DNA from: Paulownia fortunei | Taxonomy: Eukaryota; Streptophyta; Magnoliopsida; Lamiales; Paulowniaceae | Assembly (NCBI GenBank): GCA_019321725.1 | Contig: CM033121.1 | Location: 6,758,001 to 6,822,000 of the forward strand | Direction: 5' to 3' | Length of the DNA: 64,000 nt | Part shown: piece by piece, positions 10,985-22,173 of the stretch | Layout of the letters: the number at the start of each line of letters is the position of its first letter | How positions within the stretch are numbered: the stretch's first letter is position 1 | The notes under the pieces: generated by a model | What the model was told of the DNA's origin: nothing | The model's input: the letters and a program-made list of their open reading frames with translations, nothing else | The model's database searches: none | Translations under genes and position numbers: made by a program

Positions 10985-11965
10985 GTTCCTTTCCATTGCA
11001 ACTTGTATGTTCCTTGCTTTGATATCTTAATGACCTTAAACAGTTATCCTTCCCAACTGGAATCCAACTTATCTACATGTCTGGATACTTCAACCTTCTT
11101 TAAGACCTCGACTTTGAGACTTGGTCCCCTTTTGAAAATTGGGACCTTGAAAATTTGTGCCTTTCCTTTTCTTGGCTTACATAATTTGGACATAAGCATC
11201 AGATCTAAGTCCCAGATCTTTGTTCTTTTTAATTATGTAATTTTTGACTCTTTGAATCATTTTTCTTTTCTCTGTTGGGATCATTGCTTTCGACCCACAA
11301 ACCAAGCATAATAGGGTCTCACTGATCAAGGTCCTTGAGGTTGTTCGATACACCCACAAAACTCGAGGTATTACCTATGACTAAAAAGTTTTTGATGTTC
11401 TAACTGCATTTTTTCAAGTGTTGGAGGATGATCCTGTTCCACTAGCTGGATTGCTAATCTAGATTTTCATATTTTTGCATGACTAAATCACATTCCTATC
11501 TTAAGACTTGGAATTGAGTTTCATTATCTAAATCAGGACTCATGGGATTCCGAACCTAGATATCCACTAGCTGGATTGCTAATCTAGATTTTCATATTTT
11601 TGCATGACTAAATCACATTCCTATCTTAAGACTTGGAATTGAGTTTCATTATCTAAATCAGGACTCATGGGATTCCGAACCTAGATACTATGTTTTTCTA
11701 TAAAAAGCTCATCACTCTAGTCTCTATAATGTTGTAATATGAAGTACTCCACAACCACAATAACAAACATCTTTTGTGCCTTGGCTATTTGAAAAGGTCA
11801 TAAGATGTTAATCCTTACTGTCGAAAGGGCAAGTAATGGTGGATTGATTCTATTGGTGTTGCAGGTTGATGAATCAGATTAGAATGTATTAGACATCTCA
11901 TTTTTTTGCAAAATTCTCGGCATCTTTGGCTAAGGTCAACCAAAAGTAAGGATTCTTTGGGCTAG
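10985..11965 (-). pseudogene. Integrase remnant of the Tat element
   Basis: Read on the minus strand. Near 11953-11901 the frame gives YFWLTLAKDAENFAKK, which corresponds to the YYWP...KDA..FV..C zinc-binding end. QPATPIESI and pieces of the LGP core start follow in shifted frames. Near 11680-11640 it gives FGIP followed by DNETQF, the second catalytic Asp motif (family usual: FGIP....SDNGTQF). Near 11359-11270 it gives VLWVYRTTSRTLISET and GSKAMIPTE, very close to the family VLWAYRTTPRT..GETPF.L..G.EA.IP.E. The C-terminal GPY/F-type module reads KLDSSWEG and ISKQGTYKL near 11060-11010. Numerous stops and frameshifts and the exact 125-bp duplication inactivate it. Confidence 0.85.
11438..11687. 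repeat. Perfect tandem duplication, 2 x 125 bp
   Basis: TCCACTAGCTGGATTGCTAA begins at 11438 and again at 11563. I see no difference between the two 125-bp copies. The unit spans the second catalytic Asp motif of the integrase remnant, so that motif appears twice. The copies are far more alike than the element's own LTRs, so the duplication is recent, or it is an assembly artefact. Confidence 0.95.
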
Positions 11966-12409
11966 AGACCGTCAACTTAAATGGTTTCCACGACTCATTT
12001 CATGGATTTTCTATATTATATACAATGCTAAATTTCCTATCCTACATTATATATAATGCCAGATTGGGGTTAAACATTTAAACCATCTACTCACCTTTCT
12101 TAAAGTTTGCCCTCCATAATAAATTGAAATGTTCTGACCCTCCACAGGATCACATTGGAGGTCTCAATTTAGTAAATATCCCTTAATGCCATCCATCCAG
12201 TTCAGGGCAAATTAGGTCTGTAGAATAAGTCTTTCCTTTGGGTAGAGATCAATTGGTCGTTTTCATTGGATCTTGGGTTGCTTTAGTACCCACTCAAATA
12301 GGATCTCTTTGAATTTTGGGTTCCTCTGCTACACATTCAACGCAAGGATGGCAATAGGTTAGTTTTGCCAAAACTGAGACTCACCCCACTAAGGTTTTTA
12401 AGGACCCAA

Positions 12410-12600
12410 GACCCACCTGCCCCGACCCGCTAGATCCTCTAGACACTTTATAATTTAAAAATAATACAAAATATAATTTTTGAAAAATAACACCATTAAA
12501 CTTTTTTAAATATAAACTTACATAAATACATATATATTAAAATAAAAAATAAATAAAAAAATTAAGCGGGATGGGTTTGGGGTGGGGCGGGTTGGGATAT
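12410..12600. other. G/C-skewed low-complexity patch within the Tat element
   Basis: GACCCACCTGCCCCGACCCGC at about 12409 and a complementary GGGATGGGTTTGGGGTGGGGCGGGTTGGG near 12568-12597 flank an AT-rich spacer of about 140 bp. The two arms are roughly inverted, as in a small inverted-repeat or MITE-like insertion; ends were not resolved. Confidence 0.4.
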
Positions 12601-12964
12601 GGACCCACCCAATTTCCATCCCTAATTCGACGGCTGTTAATTCCAGATATTGTGTTTGCAAATTTAACTATTGTGTTTGCTCATTCATTTCAAACTAAGG
12701 AACTTGTTGCAATTGAAAATGTTTGAATTGTGTGACCAAGCCTTGCCAAATATTCCATCATTAATTTTTCTTTGGCTTTATGTCTTCTCAACCTATATTC
12801 CTCAATTTATATTACCCTTAACTCCTCAATCTATATTACCATTAACTAGGAATCTGTATAAGTAACCATTTTTTTTTTTGCTTGATAGTTTAGGGCCAAC
12901 CTCGTACCACCAATTCATGCTTTATGTTTTGCCTTATTTTTCTCTTCAAACTCCTGTGTGAGCT

Positions 12965-13600
12965 CGAGCTAAAGCTCTAGATTATTTATCCCATGTAATA
13001 ATACCCCACCACCCCCTATTTGGATTATGGCTAACACATCCATACGAAGCATCCATGTTATATGGCAGGTCCCGTAAGTTGGGTTAGCCATCTCAATTAA
13101 GACAACACTAGTAGCACCTGGGGATTTGCTTTTGTGTTTTATATCAATTCCCCAATTCGACCAACCACTTACCAGTTGACCCGACAACTCGGCTAAGATC
13201 TATTTAAGTGGCTATTTGTTTAAGATTATGATTTCATGTGACTCGAAGTATGATCTTCACTTTCTAGCGGATACCTTTCCTTAAGTCATTGTAGCATTCT
13301 ACTGACATAATACATTGCTAACTTCTCAATCTCTAAATACCTTTCCTTAAGTCATTGTAGCATTCTACTGACATAATACACTAGATTATGTACATTTTTC
13401 TTCTCTTTAATCAAAATTGAGGTGACAACATGAGTGGACATTATTAAATATAGGTATAACAGTTTGCTAACAGTGGTGGTGATGAAAAATAATGATTGAG
13501 GTCTTGGAATTTTAAAGTTTTTCGTTACACAAAATAGCAAAAAATAGTGAATTTTTGTCTGCTGACCTTGAAATGAATATGTCGAAACATGGTATTCTAC
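12965..13600 (-). pseudogene. RNase H plus second (archaeal-type) RNase H-like segment
   Basis: On the minus strand, 13460-13357 reads LYLYLIMSTHVVTSILIKE and VYYVSRMLQ, matching the start of the Tat RNase H (LYLYLAVS..AVSSVLIRE...PVYYVSR.L.GAE). After a gap, about 13190-13080 reads ELSGQLVSGWSNWGIDIKHK, the family L(S/P)GR.VKW..EL.E(Y/F)DI.Y segment with a one-base shift. Next comes WMLRMDVLAIIQIGGGGVLL near 13065-13000, in the place of W.L.VDG.S...G.GAGVVL, the opening of the extra RNase H domain characteristic of Tat elements. Stops and frameshifts lie throughout, and the second domain is cut short. Confidence 0.7.
13271..13385. repeat. Short perfect tandem duplication (period 66 bp)
   Basis: ATACCTTTCCTTAAGTCATT at 13271 recurs at 13337, and 45 bp match exactly through CTACTGACATAATACA. 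It disrupts the RNase H remnant, where the second copy sits exactly at the end of the recognisable frame. Confidence 0.95.
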
Positions 13601-13939
13601 AATTAATTTGTCCATTCGACTATTGTTGAGTAGTTTTTGGAAATCAAATAAACCTCCCCAGAAGGTAATTTTAATGTGGCCGATTTTTTATCTTTTGCAA
13701 TTAGTTTCACTATAGTACTCGTTGTCTAACTAATTGTCAAATTTTTCCAAGTGTGGTTTCTATGTTATAAACCGTCGTGCTTAATAGTTGAAGTAGATTC
13801 TATTTTTTGATTAATCAGAACCCTTTCCTAAACTGTACAACCTTTGGAAATTACCTGAATATAGATGATGATATCTATATAGATGGATCTTATATAATAT
13901 CGTACAACGAAGTACCACATAGGTGGATATTATATGAAT

Positions 13940-14710
13940 CCAAATCTATGGAACCATCATGGTATGATTTTCTACATTCCAGGTCTCGTTTTGCCATAAT
14001 ATTTGCACATTTTTTGTTGACCTTGGAGAGATAGTCTCGAGCATTGCATTTCTCTTTCTAAAATTAGCCTCCGTTCCCTTATGTTCTCCATAAAACCTAT
14101 AAATTTCCCACAGTTCACCCTAAAAGTCCATTTTGTAGATTTTGACTTTATTTGGAACTTCCTCATAATCATGAAAGACTATTCTAAATATACTAAAGGA
14201 TCATTTTCTTTGATGCTCTTCACCAACATATCATCAACATATATTTTCATTATTTTTTTGATCAGGTTTTGAACATCTGGTTTACCAACCTTTGGTATGT
14301 TGCTCTAGCATTTTAATAAAGTGGCATCATGGTGTAACAATAAATTCCATTTCTTATCACTAACTTTTTTTGCCATAAAGATATGATGATATCCTCGATG
14401 TATATTTATCATGTTCAACAACAAACACATAAGATAGAGTTAATCAATAGATTGGGGTTATGGATTATTTGGGCACACCTAGCAGTGCACATCCTCTATT
14501 TCCCAAAAGTCTTGGAAACTACGATCACATTTGATACCAGTATGTAAATTAGATCTCGACTATATATCTAGCCTCAAGGAGCTTATTAACTTCTTCCTAT
14601 ATTGTTTTATTTTTTCCCTAAGTTTCTTGTTTTTTGCTTTACAAGCTTTGTTGAGGGGTCGACATTAAGCCGATGTATGATGACTTTTAGGTTGATGCCT
14701 TTAAAATCAG
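13940..14710 (-). pseudogene. Reverse transcriptase remnant of the Tat element
   Basis: The minus-strand N-terminal part near 14700-14610 reads KGINLKVIIHRLNVDPSTKL and VKQKTRNL, matching G(I/V)(D/S)P.VI.H.LNV.P..KPVKQK of Tat and Ogre RTs. The finger segment NVIVVSKTFGK follows in the place of NVV.V.K..GKWRMCVD. The palm motif appears as TYQRLVNQMF near 14310-14280, and the catalytic YVDD is intact at 14241-14230. The C-terminal block near 14130-14080 reads TFRVNCGKFIGFM, as in the family CTFGV.SGKFLGFMV. Several stops and frameshifts separate these blocks. Confidence 0.9.
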
Positions 14711-14989
14711 CTGGCTTCCACATAAAGTGATTAGAGTTTTTTTCTTGTAAACTTAATAGTCATAATTTCTAAAATCGTATGCATTTATAACCTGATGCAT
14801 GTGAAATTTTGGGGATTCCTGACTTGCAGCTCGACAACCTTATACTCTTTAAAGGGTTCGATCTGAAATTCATTCGTCTCTTCTCAACTTCTTATTGTGA
14901 GTTCATTCTTTGATCTCTTGAAAATTATATTTGTTCATTGTCGTAAGTTTAGCTTGAGTTTTCTATTTCTCCCCTTTTTGAGAGAAATT

Positions 14990-15335
14990 ATAGCATTCCC
15001 TAGCACTGATCACATTTGACTCTCTAATTCACCATTTGGTAGAAAATTTCACTTTTAAATGATATGGATACTATCTCTTTGAATCAACCTTGGCATAGCC
15101 AAAATTACATGCTAGGCAAAGGGGTATCTACCATCAGATATTTCACCATTATTGTTTTCTTGCAAGGTTCTTCCCAAAGTCTGCAAAGAAACCACTTTGC
15201 TTTCTTTAGGTCAATAATGGAGTATGCACTGGATTTAACTAACATAATATCTAATTATATTTTTTTAAATATGTAGGAAGATCATATTAGTTAACTCCTA
15301 TTGTCTACCAACACCATTTGGACAACAAATTTTGC
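14990..15335 (-). pseudogene. Aspartic protease remnant of the Tat element
   Basis: Minus-strand frames include VLVDNRS near 15325-15305, in the place of the VDNGSSAD active-site motif. Downstream, IMVKYLMVDTPLPSM is followed by SFKSEIFYQMVN and RVKCDQC, matching the family T(V)MV.FLVVD.PSAYN...GRP.L......ST.HL.MKFPT..G.GEV.GDQ..AREC. The order and spacing fit a protease just ahead of RT. Stops break the frame in several places. Confidence 0.65.
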
Positions 15336-15399
15336 TATGTCCATGATGATCATCATGGGGTCGTCTTGGCTTGGGATAATGAATGCTATTAAGGTCACG

Positions 15400-16889
15400 T
15401 TCATCATAGGCGATGGTTAGATAAGCATATATATTATAACATTATGGTATCATTATTTTGCTTTAGTCATTTCGGTCTTAGCATAATTTTTTCTCTCGTT
15501 GTCATTGTTGGAATCTCTAGTGTTAGGACTTTATGCGATCGTCTGAATAACTCATCTCTTTTTCTAGGAAGGTTGTCTCCCATTTGGTCCTCTTTAGGAA
15601 AGGGATATTCTTTAAGTCTCTTGCCTTTATCTTGATTTTGTCTCTTGCCAATTTTAGCTTGAACGCACTATAAAAATTTTCAAACATCTTTAGCCTTTCA
15701 ATCTCATCTTTTGCTTGTAATATTCTTGGTGTTATAGCCATGATCCAAATGGAAATGGCCAAGTTTTGTGGAGTTGTTTTTGTTCGGAGTTGATCTCATC
15801 TTTTTGGGACATTGAGTGGTGTACAGTTATTGGATCTCTCTGTATGTGATCTGTTAAGCTCCTTCTCATGGTTCAGTTTGCTACTTATGCACATGGGTGG
15901 AGATCCCCTAAAAGATCCCCTTAAAGCATCGTCTTCAAAGTCCTTATCATCACTCTCTCTTCTTAGGCGGGGATAAGTTGAAAGACTGAGCTCAGGAATC
16001 GGTGGATTAGACTAAAAAAATTGAACAATCGTGAGCACTTTCTTCTAGCTACCATACTTGAATTACCAAGTGAAAATGAATGCTCAGACCCTTCTCATTC
16101 TTCTTCTCTTGATCTTTTAAATTGAGAATGGTACTCCTCATTAGGAACTTCCTCATTTCATCTATTCCCTATGTTCGTTGCCTATTCTTGATCTTCCAGT
16201 GCGTTCATCTCATATGTGTATGTTAAATTGAGCTATTTCCATAAGGTGTTTAACGTATTTGGTGGCTCACTGGGTACAATAGAAGTAAAAGGTATTTTCT
16301 TCAAATCAGGATACTGATAATGTTGACCCTTAGATCTTGCATTTTGTAGGGATTCACATCCTCTTGTCTGATGCTAAACAAATAGGTTGTTGACCTTTTT
16401 GCTTTTTTTTTTACTACAAAATAAAGGAGAAATTTTCCAGCGAGTTGTTATAAGAGATCACAGTACCTATTGGTAGACTCGTGAACCATTCTTGAGCTTA
16501 ACATAAGTGCCTCATTTGAGTCCTGATTTCTTAAAAGGATCTTTTTCTCTCACCCCACATAGGGTGGTTCTGATTTGCTGGCAACTCATTTAGATTATTC
16601 CTTGTCTTCAAGCCAAAGATGCTTAGTACGACACTCGAGGGGGTTCGCATCTTTTTCCATAGGTGATTCCAGGTGTTGGAAATGTGGCCCATGCGATGCC
16701 CCAACTTTCTTCTTGTGTTCACAAAGAATGCTTATATTTTATTTTAAAGTTTCAAGTCTTGCCTTCTCATTTGAACTGTTTGGTTTGGGTTTTCTTAAAG
16801 TGCATTATCAAATTTGGAGTGAGTGAAGTTGAAGGAACATGTAGAGGGATTCTAATAGTTTTCCTAGGTGTTTTTGACATTTTATTTAA
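15400..16889 (-). other. Position of gag and leader in the Tat element, not recognisable
   Basis: Between the protease remnant and the 5' LTR one expects gag on the minus strand. The longest pieces are a Lys/Glu-rich frame at 15762-15523 (LQAKDEIERLKMFENFYSAF) and one at 16722-16531 (HISNTWNHLWKKMRTPSSVV). Neither shows a zinc knuckle or a clear gag motif. No standard primer-binding site was recognised next to 16890. Confidence 0.4.
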
Positions 16890-17363
16890 TGTTACAATTT
16901 AGGAACCAGTATTACTTTAGACCACTCTGGGGTTTGGTCGGAGTTACCTCGATCCGATGGGTACAATTTAAGTCCAACAACAGACTTATAACAAAATTAC
17001 ACCGTTAGGCCTACTGGAGTGGGTCCACAATGAATGCTTAAGTCAATGTTCAAGATCCTACAATACTTAAGTTAGTAATAAATAATAGGTTGCAAAGAAG
17101 ATGTTTGAAAAGCAAGTTAAAAATAGTAATATAACAAGTTGGCATGAAACCAATTGTAAAAGACTATTGATTTAGGTGGCATATGATTGGGATAGGTGGC
17201 ACCATAAGTTACATCAACAAAATGATTGACTGTGGTGGTAAAAATATGCAGATACTGTTTGGTTTTGTAGAGAAAATTAGATAGTAAATATGGAAAAATA
17301 GGTAAACCCATATTAGTAGGAGAGTTTTATTTTATTAAGTCCTAAAAAATCTTAAACTGTGCA
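16890..17363 (-). repeat. 5' LTR of the Tat element (right copy)
   Basis: It shares ordered blocks with the left copy (see the entry at 7394) and begins TGTTACAATTTAGG. Relative to the left copy it has an extra block, AGACCACTCT, before GGGGTT. The right edge near CTTAAACTGTGCA is set by loss of similarity and is approximate. Confidence 0.65.
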
Positions 17364-18312
17364 TTAAAAATGGGTAAGTCATGCTTCAAAGATTCATAAG
17401 AATTTTGTACTCATGGTCTTTTTTTTTTTGTTCGAAATTCTATTCTTGGTGGGGAGAAAAGAGATGCTAGAATGGGCAGAAGAGATAAGATGGAGGAATG
17501 TGTTGCTAATGATTGTTGGTGATAACTGATGGTGATTTTGGATTTTGGAAAAGAAAAAGCAAGAAGACGGAGAGCGTAGAAGTGTAAAAGGTGAAATGTG
17601 TAACAATGAGTTTCTGTGTTTATTTTTCTAATTATCTTAAACTTTCCCTTTCATCCAACTTGAACATTTTCAAAGCCCACTCAAAAAATAATTTTTAAGG
17701 CTAACAAAAAAAAAAGGACCATTTAAAATTTAACTTAACTTGGACTAGTCGCTCTATTCCCTTTGCCTTTTAGGAGTAGGAGCTGCATTGCTTGGCTTTT
17801 GTTGTTGGGAAGTCCATATTCATTTAACTTAGCATCCAATTTAGATTGAACTACGTGTCCTGTATCCATATAGAGACGAATCTGTGTCTGTGTAATATAG
17901 TTAACTTTATCTTTTTTATATCTACATATATTATATCTATATATGTATAAAGATGTCTATTTGCATACAAGATGCTATTAACAAATGAGGGCTAGTGCTA
18001 GTGTAATTCCTAGAGTTAAGTAAAACTTTTCTATAAAATGGGAAAGAATACATTAAATAGAAACATAATACCCATCTAATTCTTTTAATATATCATTTAT
18101 GGGTTCAATGGAATTTATAGGTATAGGAGAATAAGATAAATAGAAATATAGTTTAGAGTGTGATCAGACGCAAAAGTCCACGTAAGAGTAATAAATGATA
18201 AGAGGTTAGGTAGGTTGGGTAAAATGGTAATGGGTAAATGATGCTTCATGGCTAAATACATTTATCTATTAGAAACCTGAATAAGTGTAGGCAACCAAAT
18301 CCAACAGAGAAT
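17364..18312. other. No gene recognised
   Basis: AT-rich DNA with a run of T near 17420 and A-rich patches. The minus-strand frame at 17606-17394 is Ser/Leu-rich low-complexity sequence with no recognisable domain. Confidence 0.5.
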
Positions 18313-18315
18313 CTG

Positions 18316-18560
18316 ATGTCACACCCCAAAAATTTGACGCAACACGGCTACACCATCGCTCCTACCGAAGCTTTCAAAAATCGAATAATTTATAAAAACC
18401 TATGTCGAAGCGTAAAATTTTCAATAAATTCATTAATACAAAATAGAGAGCATCTAAAATTCCATGACAAGCACTCAATATTCAATCCCAATCCCACCCC
18501 CAACCTCCCCCCGCCACCCCCCCCTCCCAAAACAAAAAAAAAGAAAGATCTACATTGAAT
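18316..18560 (-). repeat. Possible LTR end of a chromovirus
   Basis: TGTCACACCCCAAAAATTTG reads on the minus strand as a terminal GGGGTGTGACA, a common end of Tekay-type LTRs. The next 100 bp (ATTTGACGCAACACGGCTAC and onward) resemble the U5 part of such LTRs. A C-rich low-complexity block and poly-A follow from about 18480. No partner LTR or internal region is seen, so this would be a fragment. Confidence 0.3.
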
Positions 18561-18880
18561 AAGTTTACATAAGCAAATCCCAAAACCTCCTAAATTAATC
18601 TATAGAAACAAATAACCTCTAAGTCAAAAAAACTAAGGCAACGATTAGATTGACACATTGTTTTTAAGAATTGAGAAAAAATAAGAATTGTTTTTTCATA
18701 AGAAATGAGAAGTAAATTGAGATGTGTTTAGATTGGTTTTGTCTTGAAGAAAAAGTGTAATGATAATATGTGTTTGTTTGGATTGTTGTTTTATGAAAAA
18801 AATTATGAAAACAGTTTGGTTACTAATTTTTAGATAGTTTTCATCACCACATGGCATTACATCGTTCGATCGAAGTTGTT

Positions 18881-18910
18881 TGCATATATATATATATATA
18901 TATACATGCA
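18881..18910. repeat. (TA)n microsatellite
   Basis: TGCATATATA...TATACATGCA is a perfect or near-perfect palindrome of about 30 bp. AT-rich TACATA-type sequence continues to about 19150. Confidence 0.85.
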
Positions 18911-19726
18911 TATTATTTCATATTTTTAAGAAACATACTCATATCTTGTGTACTATAACTAATATACATATGTTGATATATACTTATTTAAAATATACAT
19001 ACGAATATATATGTAATTATTTTACTTGTTTAATGAGTACACATACATAACTATACATATATAAAGATTTGTATTGTAACATTTTGTTACAAATTTGTGT
19101 GAAGTACCAAAGTTTTAAGTTGTTATATGTACGTATACATTGATGTGCATATTAGAATAAATGTATCGCTTGCCTGCTTTACTCATGCTAATTTTTTTTA
19201 TTTACACGTATACTTAGTTTTGTTATGTGAATAACTATAATTTATTGTAGTAAATTAATTTTGAGAAGGAGCAATTTTTATTTTAGTTGAGTAATTTAAG
19301 AATAAAATAATTTATAATTGGTTAAAATTATGTCATTATTGCAAATTGCATATTTAATAGCTTTTAGTAGTTTTTTCATGTAAGACACGCAAAATTTAAA
19401 CTCAGAGAAATAGTGACAATTTTAATAGTAGTACTACAAACGGGCAAATTTTCTTCATAATACATTTTCTTAACTAGTAAAAGATTAATTTATTCTAATA
19501 AATAATAAATAATAATTTACTACTTAAGTAACTAATTTTGATTTAGCAAATTGATTTTTATACTCCTTTTTCTTTTTTGTCTCAATCCCATTTTTTCTTC
19601 TCTTTTTTCTTATTTTCTTTCTTTCTTTTGCTATGTCTTGTTCTTCGTATCCTTTTCAAATTCTTGTTTCCTTCATTGCCATGTTGTCACCTCCAACACC
19701 ACTACTCCAGTCAATACAACACATCG
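18911..19726. other. AT-rich DNA, no gene recognised
   Basis: TACATA-rich sequence, then a T/C-rich tract at 19550-19640. Phe-rich frames over the tract are composition artefacts. Confidence 0.5.
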
Positions 19727-19916
19727 ACACAATAGAATTTGAAGAAAAAATACGTATTCTCATGATTTGCATCCATAAGTCACTTATAAATTGCAAAGTT
19801 GGATTACAAAATTGCAAAGGAACACAATAGAATTTGAAAAAAAAAATACGCATTCTCGTGATTTGTATCCATGAGTAACTTATAAATTGCAAAGTTGGAT
19901 TATGAAATTGCGGAGG
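19727..19916. repeat. Tandem duplication, 2 x 95 bp
   Basis: ACACAATAGAATTTGAA starts both copies (AATAG at 19731 and 19826). They share CTTATAAATTGCAAAGTTGG and differ by scattered substitutions, mostly transitions. Confidence 0.9.
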
Positions 19917-21539
19917 AATTTTCTACACCCCTTTCTTATGTCGGAAGAGTAATGATTTTTTATCCAAGGAACCCCAAAATATTGGCAAAACTACAATTAG
20001 CATTAAGAAATGACAAAGGTTCGTGGTAAAGGCAAGATATAGTTGGGCCAGAAAAAGCGATCACCCTAATTCACCCTAAATTTTCAAAATTTCAACCTCT
20101 TTACTTGCACAACCACAACACAATTTTCTCTCCTTTTTCTCTATTTTGTGGTTTTTTGAGATTTAGGGAATTGGTAGTGAAATGGGTGAACCATGTTGGA
20201 GTTTTTATATTCATGGTTGATTATGGGGTTATTGTGCAAGAAATGAGAAATTGCACAGGCTAAAAGTCAAAATTTCAAACCCTAGAAATTGGTAGAACAT
20301 AGGCAAAATGGGTGTTATTTTTCACCTTAAGCTATGTAAGAGTGAAAGGGAAGTGACCAATGTAACGTTGGAGCTTGAAGTTTTGGCTAAAATTCCCACG
20401 GTGTGCATTGGATTTTTCGCAAAGTACTTAGGGTGTGCTTTTGTGCTTGTGTTGTGAAGCCTTTAATTTTAAAATTTAATATGTAGATTAATTTCCTTGT
20501 CTAATAAGAAATAGTGTAAGCTATTATAGGCACTAATTTTTCTCCTATCTCCTATTGTCCAACAAAAATCTCACAATTGAGATTTTTTCTCTTACAACAC
20601 CAACCAAAGTGTTTCCGTATTAGCCTTCTTATGACTTCTATTGAAGATAATTTTTTTGAAAGAAAATATGTGAGAAATAATAACCAAATGCATTTTTGGT
20701 AAAATTATATTTAAAGATCCATCACAGTCTAAGAAAGAGTTAAATAAAAATGTTCTATCAAACTTCCTTGGCTAGCTCCAAAGGTTGATCTGAAAAAATA
20801 AAATGAGCAATGAGCTGCATACTCTATAAGTAACTCATAACATTCTCTATTAAATCACGCTGAATTCAAAAACTAGTATAAAAGTACATGCAATATCAAA
20901 ATAAATACAAATACAGTGATAAGAGATTATCACACATGGAATTCAATAATTTTTCTTTGTCCTACTCGAAGAAACAAATAATTTATTTAGCTTAGATGCG
21001 CTAGGACCACTATCACATTCCCATAGAAAGGAGGTAGGTTAAATGGATATTAATAGTCAATCAATATATATTTCAGCTACATTCTCGTTAGCGGCTAATA
21101 CAAGTCACAATGAGTTCTTACGCCAACACTCCTTCGAAAAGGAGCAAACAAATCATAAGCAGTTAATAAAAAAAAAAGTAGAGCATATGATTCCATGTAA
21201 TCACATAGTTGACTAAAAAAGAAAAATTTTCACACTTACTCATAGGTAATTCTTTAACATGCTTGACCCTATTTTCCCAAAAAAATAATTGTTAAAAACA
21301 AAACAGGATTTTATCCAAAACAGTAGATTCAATGACAATGAATTAGCATGTTAAAAATCTTAAAATAATTTATAGGATATATGCAGAGAGTGCCAAGATT
21401 CAATTTACCTCAATTTACACAAATCTTATAATATCTCAGAACTTCTAGAGTTTTACCTCAAATGATCTCAATACAATTTAAGATAATGGGATTAATTGAC
21501 TATGTAAGTTTCTATATTATACGATTACACTACATTAGC
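19917..21539. other. No gene recognised
   Basis: No coding frame, splice-linked exons or element ends could be supported. The stretch lies between the 95-bp duplication and module A. Confidence 0.5.
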
Positions 21540-22173
21540 ATTATAAAACCTCAACTTCCTTGCATATGTTACCAGTACAGAAAAACTAAGTTTTACTACT
21601 CCTAAGTTCATATGCTATCAGACTTAATCCTACCATCTCCTCAAGATCACACTTCTAATTATATGATTGAGACCTAGATCAATTAAATTGCATTTGATAA
21701 CCAAGATATATGCAACGTTGAACCATTATATAAATAAATCCCCAACAAAGACAAAATAAAAAAGGTTTAACAATGTGAATTGATGTTGCCATTTGTATTA
21801 GTAGATGAAATCATGGACGAAAGACTGCACAAGTTCACAGTTTAATGTTTGCTATTGAATCAACAATTGCTTCCCTCCTATTTATATGTTGAAATGGTCC
21901 AATTCCAAGCAAGAAGAGACAAAGTGTAGGACCATTAATTAAAAATTACTTTTTTTCACTTTCAATTATGTGAAGAAAAACTCCCTCATAGTTGATGAGT
22001 TCTATAAAAAATTCACTTTCTACCACTAACAATATTTTATTAAGACATATACACACACACACACCTAGCAATAAAACCCGTTAAACTCAACAATTAGTAT
22101 TATGTTAAAAAGTTTCAATATCGACACTGACCTTAGCACAATTAGATTTTCCCATAATTCTCAAATTGTCACA

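Larger units (their letters stand above)
7394..17363 (-). mobile_element. Decayed Tat-lineage Ty3/gypsy retrotransposon, about 10 kb
   Basis: Two diverged direct repeats (7394-7817 and 16890-17363) flank a minus-strand pol. Going down the coordinates the order is protease remnant (15335-14990), RT (14710-13940), RNase H (about 13500-13190), a second RNase H-like segment (about 13060-12960) and integrase (11965-10985), followed by about 3 kb before the 3' LTR. Two RNase H-like segments, a long region after integrase and an antisense reading frame there all fit the Tat lineage (relatives include Ogre, Grande and Retand). The LTRs differ greatly and every domain has stops and frameshifts, so the copy is old. 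Exact ends and a target-site duplication could not be fixed. Confidence 0.8.

Noticed and set aside
18316..18560. Complete solo LTR in this position
   Set aside because: Only one plausible end was seen; no second terminus or target duplication, so it is kept as a low-confidence fragment.
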